Source of the DNA: Planctomycetota bacterium
GTDB lineage: Bacteria; Planctomycetota; UBA1135; JACQFD01
Assembly (NCBI GenBank): GCA_016792805.1
Contig: JAEUHX010000037.1
Span: 1 to 64,000 of the forward strand
Length of the DNA: 64,000 nucleotides
Direction of reading: 5' to 3'
Shown here: positions 26,170 to 36,248 of the stretch, piece by piece
Position numbering within the stretch: the first letter of the stretch is position 1
Layout of the letters: each line of letters starts with the position of its first letter
Program-made: the position numbers and the translations under genes
Notes under the pieces: generated by a model
Told to the model about the DNA's origin: nothing
What the model saw: only the letters and a program-made list of their open reading frames with translations
Databases searched by the model: none

Positions 26170-27008
26170 CACAGAAATTTCCACGCACGACGATTCCTTG
26201 GCTTCCTCCGGGCGCAGACCCAGGTCGGACAAGCCAGAATGGAGTCTCATTTCGGTGCCACTCTCCGAGTGCGGAGATCGGATGAAATGAGTGAAGGTCT
26301 TTAGAGCGGGCCGCTCTCGGAGGGAAGCGGCGACGGGGCGCAGAATCGGGATCCCACCGCGACGATGCCAACAGAAAAGTCGGCCGGAGCACGACGGCGT
26401 CACCCCGCCCGTAGAGCGAAAAAAGTGCACGGCGACTTGCGGCGCCGACTCGTTCCCCGAACACTTCCAACGTCGCAGGGCATAGCGCGCTCGTTGTGAT
26501 CTCGATCTCACAAGGACTTCCGCCAGCACCCGGCCGGCAATGACAGAAATCCGGACGGTCAACCCGTAGTTTTGTGCGCAATTGCTCATCTCGAAGGCGC
26601 GCGAGCGCGCGGGCATGGCGACCTACGGGAGGAGCCCCCGGGTGATCCCCCTTGGGGTGCCGGGTGGGTGAGCACCACCTTCGGGCCGCGCGCACTCCCC
26701 CGTCGAACATGCGGGTGTGCCCCGAGTCCATGCGGGCGACGCGCGCCCAACGGAGCGGGTGCTGTGCACAGAAAGTGATGCGTAGGGTCCGCGCACGCGC
26801 CGAACCAACTCCGCGTGGCTTGCCCCGCGCGGTAACGATCAGGTGCCGAGTCTTGCATCCGCGGCAGGGTTCCTCCTCCGGCGGCGCATGCGCCGTCGAA
26901 TCGTCGCGGGCGATGCCCGCGCCCTTCGGGAGCCGTGAAGAAATCTGTTGGGATGTTGCCGTGCCAGGTTTCACCCACCATCAACTTCACAGATGAGAGA
27001 CGGCTTGG
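26170..27008. other. Gene-free intergenic region
   Basis: Open frames here overlap on both strands, lack signal peptides or recognisable domains and are rich in Arg and Pro, as expected for shadows of GC-rich noncoding DNA. It probably contains the promoter of the 24202-26169 lipoprotein gene, but I cannot point to one. Confidence 0.5.
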
Positions 27009-27066
27009 AATGGGGCGTGGGTCGGTCTTGGCGCGGCGAGTTCCGCAGATGCGAGGCCATGGCGCG

Positions 27067-27109
27067 CGCAGAATCGGACCGGCGCTTCGCGCCGGTCCGA
27101 TTCTGCGCA
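27067..27109. repeat. Perfect hairpin, 20-bp stem, 3-base loop
   Basis: GCGCAGAATCGGACCGGCGC followed by TTC and the exact reverse complement. It is not followed by a T-run on either strand. Confidence 0.9.
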
Positions 27110-27164
27110 GCCGATGGGCCGCCGAGCGTCGGGAGGCCATGACAGGATTCCTCCGCAGAGCGGG

Positions 27165-27272
27165 CGCGAGGAATCGGCGCTCAGCGCAAGGCGCGCGGCC
27201 GCAGGCGTAGCGAGAAGCTACGCCGAGGACGCGCAACGCCGCGCTGGGCGCCGAGGCCCGCGCGCAGCTCGG
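27165..27272. repeat. Palindromic dispersed repeat
   Basis: The start GCGCGAGGAATCGGCGCTCA and the end GCGCAGCTCGGA match the copy at 9250-9362. Internally GGCGCTCAGCGC (27177) and GCGCTGGGCGCC (27242) can pair, as can GGCGTAGC and GCTACGCC. Confidence 0.55.
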
Positions 27273-27392
27273 AGCAATCCTGGAATGGCCTCTTGGACTG
27301 TTCGCTGCCGCGCCAAGACCGACCACGCCCCATTCTTCTCAAGTCACAACTCGAAAGCCGCGCGCGCACGCGCGCGCGCCCCGGTCGGCGCA

Positions 27393-27506
27393 CGCGCCGA
27401 CCCCACTTTTCCCTTGGAAAATCGCTATTACGCGCCGACCCCACTTCTCCATTGGGAGAGCGCTATTACGCGCCGACCCCACTTTTCCCTTGGGAGATTG
27501 CTGCTG
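27393..27506. repeat. 38-bp tandem repeat, three units
   Basis: Units at 27393, 27431 and 27469 begin CGCGCCGACCCCACTTNTCC and end near CGCTATTA, with a few substitutions each. They lie between the palindromic element and the end of the obg gene. Confidence 0.9.
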
Positions 27507-27513
27507 CGCACCG

Positions 27514-27539
27514 CCCCGGCATGAAACTCAATGCCGGGG
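27514..27539 (-). terminator. Hairpin downstream of obg
   Basis: A perfect 9-bp stem (CCCCGGCAT at 27514-27522, ATGCCGGGG at 27531-27539) lies 15 bp after the obg stop. No clear T-run follows on the minus strand, so its efficiency as an intrinsic terminator is doubtful. Confidence 0.45.
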
Positions 27540-27554
27540 AGAAATTCAATTCTG

Positions 27555-28730
<1,176 letters not shown>

Positions 28731-28982
28731 CTACTCGGCGACGAGAGGATCGATGTGCACTCTTCGGTTCGACTGGAACCGCACGCGCCCATCGACGAGG
28801 GCGAAGAGCGTCCAATCCTTGCCGGTACCCACGTTGTGTCCCGCGTGGAAGCGAGTGCCGACCTGCCGAACGATGATCGAGCCTGCGCTCACCGTCTGGC
28901 CGCCGTAGGCCTTGACGCCTCGGAACTGCGGATTCGAGTCGCGGCCATTGCGGCTCGAGCCCTGACCTTTCTTATGTGCCAT
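28731..28982 (-). CDS. rpmA: 50S ribosomal protein L27
   Basis: The 83-residue protein has the L27 signature: [60 protein letters not shown]. Its N-terminal tail reaches the peptidyl transferase centre of the 50S subunit. There is no cleavable extension as in Firmicutes. It lies between rplU (89 bp upstream) and obg (150 bp downstream) in a conserved operon. Confidence 0.97.
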   Translation of the reverse strand: MAHKKGQGSSRNGRDSNPQFRGVKAYGGQTVSAGSIIVRQVGTRFHAGHNVGTGKDWTLFALVDGRVRFQSNRRVHIDPLVAE

Positions 28983-29071
28983 GGCTGGTTACTGGAGAAG
29001 TGATGCTCGGGATCTAGGCGGATCTGGATCTGTGCGAAACGGAAATCGTACGAAACAAAAGATGTAGATTC

Positions 29072-29389
29072 TTAGCCGATCTTCTGAATCGCCACGCAGG
29101 TGTAGAACGCGCGGGAGCCGTGCTTTCGGCGGCTCGACTTGCGGCGGCGATACTTGAACACCGTAATCTTCTTGCCGCGGGTCTCGCCCTTCACCTCGGC
29201 CACCACTTTGGCGCCGGAAACGGTGGGCGTGCCGACTTTAATCCCGCCGTCGGTCGAGAGAAGCTCGACCTGATCGAACGTGATCGTGGCTCCCTTCGCG
29301 AGATCCGCGCGGTAGTCAATCCAAACCTCTTCACCCGGACGCGCGGTGAAGCGGCGGCCGCGATCATTCACGATGGCGTACGTGCCCAT
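29072..29389 (-). CDS. rplU: 50S ribosomal protein L21
   Basis: The 105-residue protein matches L21: MGTYAIVNDRGRRFTARPGEE, then a central beta-rich part and the basic, RNA-binding KKITVFKYRRRKSSRRKHGSR near the C-terminus. It binds 23S rRNA. First gene of rplU-rpmA-obg; the acetylornithine carbamoyltransferase gene is divergent. Confidence 0.96.
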   Translation of the reverse strand: MGTYAIVNDRGRRFTARPGEEVWIDYRADLAKGATITFDQVELLSTDGGIKVGTPTVSGAKVVAEVKGETRGKKITVFKYRRRKSSRRKHGSRAFYTCVAIQKIG

Positions 29390-29582
29390 GGAAGGTGAGC
29401 GTTGCTTTCGAAGCTAGGGGTAGGCGGTTGCGAACGCTGCTCGACGCGCTGGGCGTCGCAAGCAGCCCCTTGGGTCAAAACGGGCCGAAGAAGGTAGCGG
29501 TCGCCCCCCGAGGCTGCAAGACGAGAGGCCCGCCCTGGGTGCCTCGGTATGCTGCCGGCTCCCCTAGCCCCCCCGAAGCGCC

Positions 29583-30590
29583 TTGGACTCGCCGCAGCAT
29601 TTCCTCTCCCCTCAGCCGTTCGACCGGGCCTTCCTCGACAACGTCCTCGACCGCGCCGTGCGCATGAAGCATGGCGCCGACAAGCGGCTGCTGGAGGGGC
29701 GCTCCCTGGGGCTCCTTTTCTTCAATCGGTCGCTGCGCACGCGCACGTCGTTCCAGGTGGCGATGTTCCAGCTGGGGGGCCAATGCGTGAACCTCACCTC
29801 CTCGTCCGATTTCTGGGACCTGGAGCCGGAGGAGGGCAAGGTGATGGACGGCAGCGCGCCCGAGCACGTGAAGGACGCTGCGCGCGTGCTTTCGAGCTAC
29901 CTCGACGCCATCGCGATCCGCACGGTCCCCTTCGGCCGCAACTATGACGTCGATCGGCGCGACGCCGTGATCCACGCCTGGGCGAAGCAGGCACGCGTGC
30001 CGGTGCTCAACATGGAGTCGAACGTTCACCATCCCTGTCAGGCGATGGCCGACCTCATGACGCTGAGGGAGACCTTTGGCGAGCTGAAGGGGCTCAAAGT
30101 GACGCTGGCCTGGACGGCCAACCCGCAGCCGCAAAGCGCTGCGCCCGTCCATTCGCTGCTGACGGCCGGCGCGAAGTTCGGCATCGAGTTCACGGTGGCG
30201 CACCCCGACGGCTATGACCTCGACGCTGGCATCCTCGCCGACGCCAAGGCCGAGGCCGAGAGGGCGGGCTCCACGATCCGCGTCGTGCACGACCTCACGG
30301 AGGGCTGCCGCGGCGCCCGCGCCGTCTATGCGCGGAGCTGGCCGAGCCTCGAATGCTATGGGCAGCCGACGGTGGAGGCGGTGAAGCGAAGCCGCTTCAC
30401 GAGCTGGATCGTCGACGGAGCGCGGATGCGCGCAACGCAGGACGGCAAATTTCTCCATCCGATGCCCGTTCGCCGAAATGTGAACGTTACCGATGAAGTG
30501 ATGGACGGCGCAGGATCGCTCGTCTATCAGCAAGCCGAGAATCGGTTGCATTCCCAAAAGGCGATCCTTGCGACGTTCCTGAAGAGCTAG
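29583..30590 (+). CDS. N-acetylornithine carbamoyltransferase
   Basis: The 335-residue enzyme carbamoylates N-acetylornithine (or possibly succinylornithine) in an alternative arginine pathway. Seen: carbamoyl-phosphate loop LFFNRSLRTRTSFQVAMFQ, NMESNVHHPCQAMADLMTL, and the diagnostic C-terminal HPMPVRRNVNVTDEVMDG, with ENRLHSQKAILATFL. True ornithine carbamoyltransferases have HCLP there, so the HPMPxRRN form points to the acetyl/succinyl branch. Start is probably the TTG at 29583, as upstream codons show no family similarity. It begins an apparent operon with the next two genes (18-bp gap). Confidence 0.88.
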   Translation: MDSPQHFLSPQPFDRAFLDNVLDRAVRMKHGADKRLLEGRSLGLLFFNRSLRTRTSFQVAMFQLGGQCVNLTSSSDFWDLEPEEGKVMDGSAPEHVKDAARVLSSYLDAIAIRTVPFGRNYDVDRRDAVIHAWAKQARVPVLNMESNVHHPCQAMADLMTLRETFGELKGLKVTLAWTANPQPQSAAPVHSLLTAGAKFGIEFTVAHPDGYDLDAGILADAKAEAERAGSTIRVVHDLTEGCRGARAVYARSWPSLECYGQPTVEAVKRSRFTSWIVDGARMRATQDGKFLHPMPVRRNVNVTDEVMDGAGSLVYQQAENRLHSQKAILATFLKS

Positions 30591-30608
30591 CACCCAGGCG
30601 CCGTCGCG

Positions 30609-32522
30609 ATGGACGAAGCGGCCTCGACTGCAACTGTGCAAATGACGGGCGGCGCGCCGTCGTGGGGCCGGGCGTCGCTCCTCGGCGCCGCCGCAGGCGG
30701 CTTCGCGGGGCTCGGTCTCGGAGCGACTTTACTTTTCAAGAATCCGACGGGGCTCGGCCATTTCCAGAGCTGGGCGGTCTTTCTCGGGCTCACCATGGGC
30801 GCGCTCGCCGCTGCAGGCGCGCTGGTCGGAATCGTTGCGTGGATCGCGCTGCGATTGGCGGCGCCGACGCGCGACGGCGCGATGCAACAGAAGCGGCTCG
30901 CCGCGTTCCTCGGTGCCGCCGCCGGTGCCTTCGTCGGCTACCGCGTGCTGTCGGAGCTCGACGCCTCGCGAATCCTCCAAAACGTGGGGCTCGGAGCCGG
31001 CGCCGCGCTCCTCGGTGCGGCGGGCTGGACGCTTGCGTGCACGCAGCGATTTTTTGTGCCTGCCCGCGCCCTCGCGGTCGCCTCCGCCGTCGGCGCCTCC
31101 GCGTTCGCATTCGTTCTGTGGGATGTGAAGCGGCCGCGCGAGGTGTCGGCGTCGATCGTCGACTTCGTCCCCAAGTTCGACCCGCTCCCCGCGGAAAAGC
31201 GCCCCAAGCGCGAGCCGCGCGAAGGGAGAATTGTGGTGCTCGGCGTCGACGGCGCCACGTGGGACAAGATCGATCCGTTGATCGCTGCCGGCGAGTTGCC
31301 GGCTTGGGGGAAGCTGCGGGAGGAGGGCGCCGCCTGCCGGCTGCGCACGATGATTCCGACGGCGTCGCCGGCCATCTGGACCACAATGGCGACCGGCCAC
31401 ACGCCGAAGCAGCACGGAATTGAGGACTTCGTGCTGCGATTCTCGAGCTTCGGTGCGGGGCTCGATGTGCGCGTTCGATGGAAGCCGCTGCGCCGCATCT
31501 ACGGCGCGCTTGGGCTCGTGCAGGTGGTGCCGGTCCCCTCGAACCTCCGCCAGCGGAAGGCGATTTGGAACATTTTGACGGAGATGGGGATGCGCTCGGC
31601 CACGCTCGGGCTCTGGGCCACGTATCCGGCCGAGCCGGTGAATGGCGCCATGGTGAGCGACGCGGCGACGCCATCGTGGATTCAGGAGCTGAGCCTGTCG
31701 GGCGAGAAGGTCCGAGCCGATTTCTTGGGTGTGACTCATCCGCCGGAGCTGGCCGCGCGCCTCGCCCCGCTGCAGCGCGCGGCCGACTCGCTGACGCGCC
31801 AGGACCTGGCAAAATTTGTAACAGTCGACGACGCGGTGTGGCGCGAATTCGAGGAGACCAAGCGCCTCTCCGGCGAGACGCCGCTTCACGTCTTCCGCGG
31901 AACGTTTCTGCGCGATGAGTTCCTCGTCGCCTCGGCTCTCGAGCTCGACCGCGAGAAGCCCTTCGGTCTTTTGTTCTGTTATGTTCGGCTCATCGACATG
32001 ATGGGCCACTCGTTCTGGAACTACCGTGCGCCGAAGGAGATGGAGCCCGCGGCGGCGCAGGCGCGCGAGCGCAGCTTCCACGGCGCCATCGACCGCGCCT
32101 ATTTGTGGTCTGACGGAGTGCTCGCCAAGTTCCTGGAGCGGCTCGGCCCGAAGGACACGCTGGTGGTGGTGAGCGATCACGGCTGGCAGCTCGAGGACGA
32201 CGGCAAAGGCGGCCAGCATTGGAACCACGAGCAGGGCCCCGAGGGCGTGCTGGCGGTGCTCGGCCCCGGCGTGCGGCGCGGCTATTTTCACCAGGAGCCT
32301 CCCCACGTGCTCGACATCGGCCCGACGCTGCTGCAATTGTGCGGATTGCCGAAGGGCGAAGACATGGGCGGCCGGTTCTTGAGTGAGCTCTTCACGGATG
32401 CCAAGCCGCAAGCCGTGATCCCCACGTGGGAGACATCCGTACGAAGCCGCGCCGGCGGGCTTTCGACCTTCGACGCCGCGGCGCGGCTCCAGGAGCTCGA
32501 AGGGGTCGGTTACCTCCGGTGA
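30609..32522 (+). CDS. Alkaline-phosphatase-superfamily membrane protein
   Basis: The 637-residue protein has about four or five N-terminal membrane segments (for example AVFLGLTMGALAAAGALVGIV) and then a type I phosphodiesterase/alkaline phosphatase fold domain: RIVVLGVDGATWDKIDPLI (metal Asp), TASPAIWTTMATGHTPKQHG (nucleophile region), FCYVRLIDMMGHSFW (metal Asp/His), VVVSDHGWQLEDD. Such enzymes cleave or transfer phosphoesters, often on lipids or glycans, at the membrane. The substrate is unknown. A methyltransferase gene overlaps its stop by 4 bp. Confidence 0.85.
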   Translation: MDEAASTATVQMTGGAPSWGRASLLGAAAGGFAGLGLGATLLFKNPTGLGHFQSWAVFLGLTMGALAAAGALVGIVAWIALRLAAPTRDGAMQQKRLAAFLGAAAGAFVGYRVLSELDASRILQNVGLGAGAALLGAAGWTLACTQRFFVPARALAVASAVGASAFAFVLWDVKRPREVSASIVDFVPKFDPLPAEKRPKREPREGRIVVLGVDGATWDKIDPLIAAGELPAWGKLREEGAACRLRTMIPTASPAIWTTMATGHTPKQHGIEDFVLRFSSFGAGLDVRVRWKPLRRIYGALGLVQVVPVPSNLRQRKAIWNILTEMGMRSATLGLWATYPAEPVNGAMVSDAATPSWIQELSLSGEKVRADFLGVTHPPELAARLAPLQRAADSLTRQDLAKFVTVDDAVWREFEETKRLSGETPLHVFRGTFLRDEFLVASALELDREKPFGLLFCYVRLIDMMGHSFWNYRAPKEMEPAAAQARERSFHGAIDRAYLWSDGVLAKFLERLGPKDTLVVVSDHGWQLEDDGKGGQHWNHEQGPEGVLAVLGPGVRRGYFHQEPPHVLDIGPTLLQLCGLPKGEDMGGRFLSELFTDAKPQAVIPTWETSVRSRAGGLSTFDAAARLQELEGVGYLR

Positions 32523-33562
32523 GCGAAGGGGCCGTGCTCGCGACGCCTCGGCTCGAGGGCGTGCGCTGCCCGCTCTGCGGGGCGCAGGAAAGCCGCCGCC
32601 TCGTGGAAGGGAAGGATCGCCTCATGGGCGTGCCGGGCGCCTTCGCCATCGCCGAGTGCGGGAAATGTAGCTTTCTCTTCACCAATCCGCGGCCGCTCGT
32701 GGAGGATCTCGGCCTCTGCTATCCGCCCGGCTATGGGCCGCACCGCGATGTCGCAGAGCGCTCCGGACCGCGCGTGCTCTCCGGCAGCGGCTCGCGCGCG
32801 CTCGCGTCGCGGCTCGCGCTGGCACAGTCGCTCGGCTATCGGCACCTGCAGCCGGAGGGCGAGCTCCCCTGGAGCGTGAAGCTCCGGGCCAAGCTGCGCG
32901 CAGGGCGGCTTCGCAAGCGCATCGAGCCGTGGCGCGGCGAAGGGCGATACCTCGACGCCGGCTGCGGAAGCGGCGGATTGCTCCAAAAGATGCAGTCGCT
33001 CGGCTGGACCGTCTCGGGAATCGAGTTCACAGAAGAGGCAGCCGCGAAGGCGCGCGCCGTCACGCCGGCGCTCTTCGTCGGCGATATCCTCGACGCCCCC
33101 TTCCCCGAAAGCAGTTTCGATTTAGTGACCTGCAATCATGTGCTCGAGCACGTGCCGCGCCCGCTCGAGACGCTCGCCAAGCTGATTCGCTGGCTCGCGC
33201 CGGGAGGCGTGCTGTCGCTCGAGGTGCCGAACGCGGGCGGCCTCGGACCGCCGCTGTTCGGGAGCTGCTGGTTCAGCTACGACCTGCCGCGGCATCTCTT
33301 ACATTTCACTCCGCGCACGCTCACACAGGCCGTCGAGCAGTCCGGAGGAAAAGTGATCTCCATTCATCACGTCGCTTCGCCCTCGACCTGGCGTAAGAGC
33401 CTCGAGTATCAATCCCGCGAGCGCACAACCGCGGGCCGCGGCGCCGGACTCCCGGGCCTCCTCGCCTCCCGCCCCCTGCGCGGCCTGCTGCGCCTCGGCG
33501 CGCAGTCGGCCGCCGCGATGGGCCGCGGCGAAGCGATTCGTGCACTTATCCAGCGCGCTTAG
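32519..33562 (+). CDS. Class I SAM-dependent methyltransferase with zinc ribbon
   Basis: The 347-residue protein starts at a GTG overlapping the previous stop (GTGA). It has an N-terminal zinc ribbon (VRCPLCGAQES, AECGKCSFLF), then a Rossmann-like methyltransferase: motif I RYLDAGCGSGGLLQKMQSLG, GDILDAPFPESSFDLVTCNH, and the VLEHVPRP post-motif. The zinc-ribbon plus Methyltransf_23-like architecture is typical of sugar or cell-surface C-methyltransferases, such as NDP-sugar modification. Its coupling to a membrane phosphodiesterase-like gene suggests surface glycan or lipid work; this is inference. Confidence 0.83.
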   Translation: MSEGAVLATPRLEGVRCPLCGAQESRRLVEGKDRLMGVPGAFAIAECGKCSFLFTNPRPLVEDLGLCYPPGYGPHRDVAERSGPRVLSGSGSRALASRLALAQSLGYRHLQPEGELPWSVKLRAKLRAGRLRKRIEPWRGEGRYLDAGCGSGGLLQKMQSLGWTVSGIEFTEEAAAKARAVTPALFVGDILDAPFPESSFDLVTCNHVLEHVPRPLETLAKLIRWLAPGGVLSLEVPNAGGLGPPLFGSCWFSYDLPRHLLHFTPRTLTQAVEQSGGKVISIHHVASPSTWRKSLEYQSRERTTAGRGAGLPGLLASRPLRGLLRLGAQSAAAMGRGEAIRALIQRA

Positions 33563-33667
33563 TGCTTCGGTCATCACACCCCGAATCTCAGACTAACTCA
33601 GCCATGAGCGAGGCGGGCTGACGATCGCATCCAACGGTCCTCGAAGCCTGTCAGTTAATATGCTGCA

Positions 33668-35446
33668 GTGAACGCAAGCGATCGAATTAGGCCCTTCGTG
33701 GATGATATTCGCGCAGTGGTATCGCAAGTAAGTACTCGAAGTACGGTTGAGCGCTGCGCGCTCTGCCACCTGCAGCGGGCGAACTCTACCTACGGATCGA
33801 CACTGCTGCATTCCCACGCTAGGCAGCTTTCATTTCTGCTCGGACTACTGCTAGAGACACCCGACCGTGGGCAGTCGGCGCTGATTTCAGATGCTCAATG
33901 GAGTCGGCTGGTTGACTCCCTGAACGGCGCTTTTAGTGCCTACCAACAGTTCTTTTACCCGCAAGGCGCAGCCGACTCCTCATCTCCGAATTCCTCGTGG
34001 TATCGAGTTCGCAGGGTCGCAATGCCTGCACTTCTTCACTACGTCGGAAGCGATGTCATTGCAACGGCCGACCAGATTCAAGCGCGCATCCAGGCCTACG
34101 TAGCACCGTTCGACCTAGATCTAGTCTCAATCTGTGGGGTGTCAGCAACCGACTCACTTCGCGTCTGCCGATGGATTTCTGACAACTTGCAAGCAGCTAT
34201 CGATCTCGATCAGATCCTGACTGCGAGTACACATGATTACTCGATCGATAGTGCGAGGCCCAATGACCGACCAGAGAACCGCGCAGCAAGGAACTGCGTG
34301 GTGTATCTGAAGGACATACGAGCTGCGTTTCCTAAAATCGCCGATGCCTATTGGTCGGCGTACACAATTGCTCGCGGAGCAGGACCGCCACTCTCATTCC
34401 CAACGGAGTCGACGGTGTTCGACGAGAAGCCACTGATCCTGAGGGATTCGACATCAGCCTGGTGCCCATCTGCGAATGCTCTATTTTGGTCGCTCCTCAG
34501 CGCCTGCGAGAGACGATTGATTGAGTCCAATATCAAGACGCGCTTCCTGCGACACCGGGACCAGACGCTCGAGCGAGAAGCTTTCGACCTGTTCCGCAGG
34601 TTCTTCAAGGAGAAGGCAAGGATCTACAGCGGGCTCTTTGAGACTCCAACGCAACAGTTCGAACACGATGTCGTCATTATTGTTGGTGATCGTTGTCTGA
34701 TCGTGGAAGCGAAAGCGTCCGAGCCAGTTGAGCCGTTCCGGGATCCCGAGAGGGCTTTCACAAGGCTAAGAGATGCATTCAGGTCCGAGAAGGGGATTCA
34801 GGGCGCATTCAAACAAGCTAACCGGCTAGTTCGCCGCCTCAGAACTGAGGAGAAAGTTGAACTCTTTGACGAACGCGGGAACGTAGTTGTTCGAACTGGC
34901 GCGAAAGAGCTTCGCGCCGCCTATGCGGTATGCATCACGAGAGATGATCATGGTCCCCTTGCAATCAACCTAGATCTTCTCCTCGAGAAGGAGCCCGCGG
35001 ATACCTACCCATGGGTGATCAACTCGCTCGACCTGGCAACGATATGCGACTGCAGGGAGTACTGGAGCCGCCCTCCTGAAATGCTATTTGAGTACCTTGA
35101 TGAGAGACTGCTCCTCCACGGTAAGGCGTTCGCGGTCGATGAGCTCGATATTATGGCTTTTTGGCTTTGGCACGGTTCGCTACGCTCGATTCTGAATGCG
35201 TCAGAAGACATAATCGCTGTTAACCCTCATTATTCTGACTTAATTGATAAGATGTACTTGGCGCGCCTCCGTGGAGGACCTCGCGTCGAACTCAGATCAG
35301 CTGCTCCAGTACCCGAGGATGAGCGAGGGTCCATGGCTTCGGGTGAAGATCCGCCTCACGCTGCAAAGAGGTTGGGGTCTAGTCGAAACAAGCCGTGCCC
35401 ATGTGGGTCTGGGAAGAAATTCAAGAATTGCCACGGAGTCGCATAA
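33668..35446 (+). CDS. SEC-C motif protein with a PD-(D/E)xK-like nuclease domain
   Basis: The 592-residue protein starts at GTG 33668. The first ~300 residues are helical without a family I recognise. At about 331-348, QFEHDVVIIVGDRCLIVEAKA contains an Asp and a Glu-x-Lys in the arrangement of PD-(D/E)xK nucleases and NERD domains. The last 20 residues hold the SEC-C zinc motif NKPCPCGSGKKFKNCHG. GC is clearly lower than in neighbouring genes, suggesting transfer. It is convergent with an MltR-like gene. A defence or stress role is plausible but unproven; SEC-C alone only implies zinc binding and protein interaction. Confidence 0.75.
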   Translation: MNASDRIRPFVDDIRAVVSQVSTRSTVERCALCHLQRANSTYGSTLLHSHARQLSFLLGLLLETPDRGQSALISDAQWSRLVDSLNGAFSAYQQFFYPQGAADSSSPNSSWYRVRRVAMPALLHYVGSDVIATADQIQARIQAYVAPFDLDLVSICGVSATDSLRVCRWISDNLQAAIDLDQILTASTHDYSIDSARPNDRPENRAARNCVVYLKDIRAAFPKIADAYWSAYTIARGAGPPLSFPTESTVFDEKPLILRDSTSAWCPSANALFWSLLSACERRLIESNIKTRFLRHRDQTLEREAFDLFRRFFKEKARIYSGLFETPTQQFEHDVVIIVGDRCLIVEAKASEPVEPFRDPERAFTRLRDAFRSEKGIQGAFKQANRLVRRLRTEEKVELFDERGNVVVRTGAKELRAAYAVCITRDDHGPLAINLDLLLEKEPADTYPWVINSLDLATICDCREYWSRPPEMLFEYLDERLLLHGKAFAVDELDIMAFWLWHGSLRSILNASEDIIAVNPHYSDLIDKMYLARLRGGPRVELRSAAPVPEDERGSMASGEDPPHAAKRLGSSRNKPCPCGSGKKFKNCHGVA

Positions 35447-35473
35447 AGTTGAGAACTTCTCATCCTTCGGGCT

Positions 35474-35500
35474 ACTAGGCACAGCTGCCTAGTCTTGTTC
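35474..35500 (+). terminator. Rho-independent terminator
   Basis: Perfect 8-bp stem ACTAGGCA/TGCCTAGT with a CAGC loop, followed by CTTGTTC, 28 bp after the SEC-C gene stop, between convergent genes. Confidence 0.65.
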
Positions 35501-35586
35501 AGAGATTTACTGTCCCAGGCTCGTTATTCATCTGGATCTCACCCAAGAAAACTCTGGCGCTGCGCTAGGAGTATCAATGATCAACT

Positions 35587-36129
35587 CTATTCGACCACGG
35601 CAGCTACCACACTCTCCCAGTCTCTCGGGACAACCGCATGAGTTGCGCTGAGACCACGAACAATCAAGATACTTGTAAGCATCGCAACTGCGGAGATAAA
35701 TTCGCTTCGGGCTGATATATTGACAGCGCCATGTCGTACGCCTTGTGCAGCGTGCAGCCCCCTGCAACAATCTCGGACCTCACTTGCATTAAAAGAGAAT
35801 TCGGAATGCGAGTGCGCAGCATAATTGCGAATATCATTTATAATTCGAAGATCGGAGTAATCACAAGCCGAAATGTGCCCCATCAGGAATGCCAGTCGAG
35901 AGAGATGGGAGAACTTCGACACTCGTACGAGTTCATCAAACTCTTTCTTGTTCGCCACCATTGACTTTCTCAACATAAATTGTAGTGTCTGTTCTAGGAA
36001 TGCTGCCGCAACGATCGGGACACCTCGATCTGCCTGCTTCTGAAGTTCCTCCAAAAACCGACCCGAGTCCTCGGCGATCAAGTCGGACGGCTTCGGACGA
36101 ATGCTCTTCCGCAGGGGATTTTTGCGCAT
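35587..36129 (-). CDS. MltR-family (mannitol repressor-like) protein
   Basis: The 180-residue protein, from ATG 36129, has the MltR pattern: SGRFLEELQKQADRGVPIVAAAFLEQTL, FSHLSRLAFLMGHISACDYSDLRIINDIRNYAAHSHSEFSF, then conserved Cys/Leu helices. The RNxxAH-like string (RNYAAHS) resembles HEPN-type helical proteins. The family includes the E. coli mannitol repressor, but most homologues have no proven regulatory role. No mannitol genes are nearby. It is a lower-GC neighbour of the SEC-C/nuclease gene. The open frame continues upstream to 36480 across the glycosyltransferase gene and is not used. Confidence 0.75.
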   Translation of the reverse strand: MRKNPLRKSIRPKPSDLIAEDSGRFLEELQKQADRGVPIVAAAFLEQTLQFMLRKSMVANKKEFDELVRVSKFSHLSRLAFLMGHISACDYSDLRIINDIRNYAAHSHSEFSFNASEVRDCCRGLHAAQGVRHGAVNISARSEFISAVAMLTSILIVRGLSATHAVVPRDWESVVAAVVE

Positions 36130-36248
36130 GAAACGCAGTCTAATGAATGCTGCGGTTGAAACAACCTGAAGGAAGCAGAAAAGTCGCCTTCTGATCAGGA
36201 TTTCGATTCTCTCAACCAGTGAAACAATTGGTACTCGAACCAATCGAG

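Larger units (their letters stand above)
27009..27334. repeat. Inverted-repeat-bounded element (about 326 bp) with internal palindromes
   Basis: Bases 27009-27037 (starting AATGGGGCGTGGGTCGGTCT) and 27307-27334 are reverse complements apart from one inserted base. Inside are a perfect 20-bp stem with a 3-base loop near 27067-27109 (GCGCAGAATCGGACCGGCGC / its complement), a nested stem GGCGTAGC/GCTACGCC near 27204-27224, and an outer pair near 27177 and 27242. No open frame encodes a transposase. The layout suits a nonautonomous mobile element or a structured RNA. Confidence 0.65.

Noticed and set aside
27393..27506. 38-bp repeats considered as a CRISPR array
   Set aside because: The units are directly adjacent with no spacers and no cas genes lie nearby.
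30729..32411. 560-codon minus-strand frame opposite the phosphodiesterase-like gene
   Set aside because: Shadow frame, rich in Arg and His, no motif.
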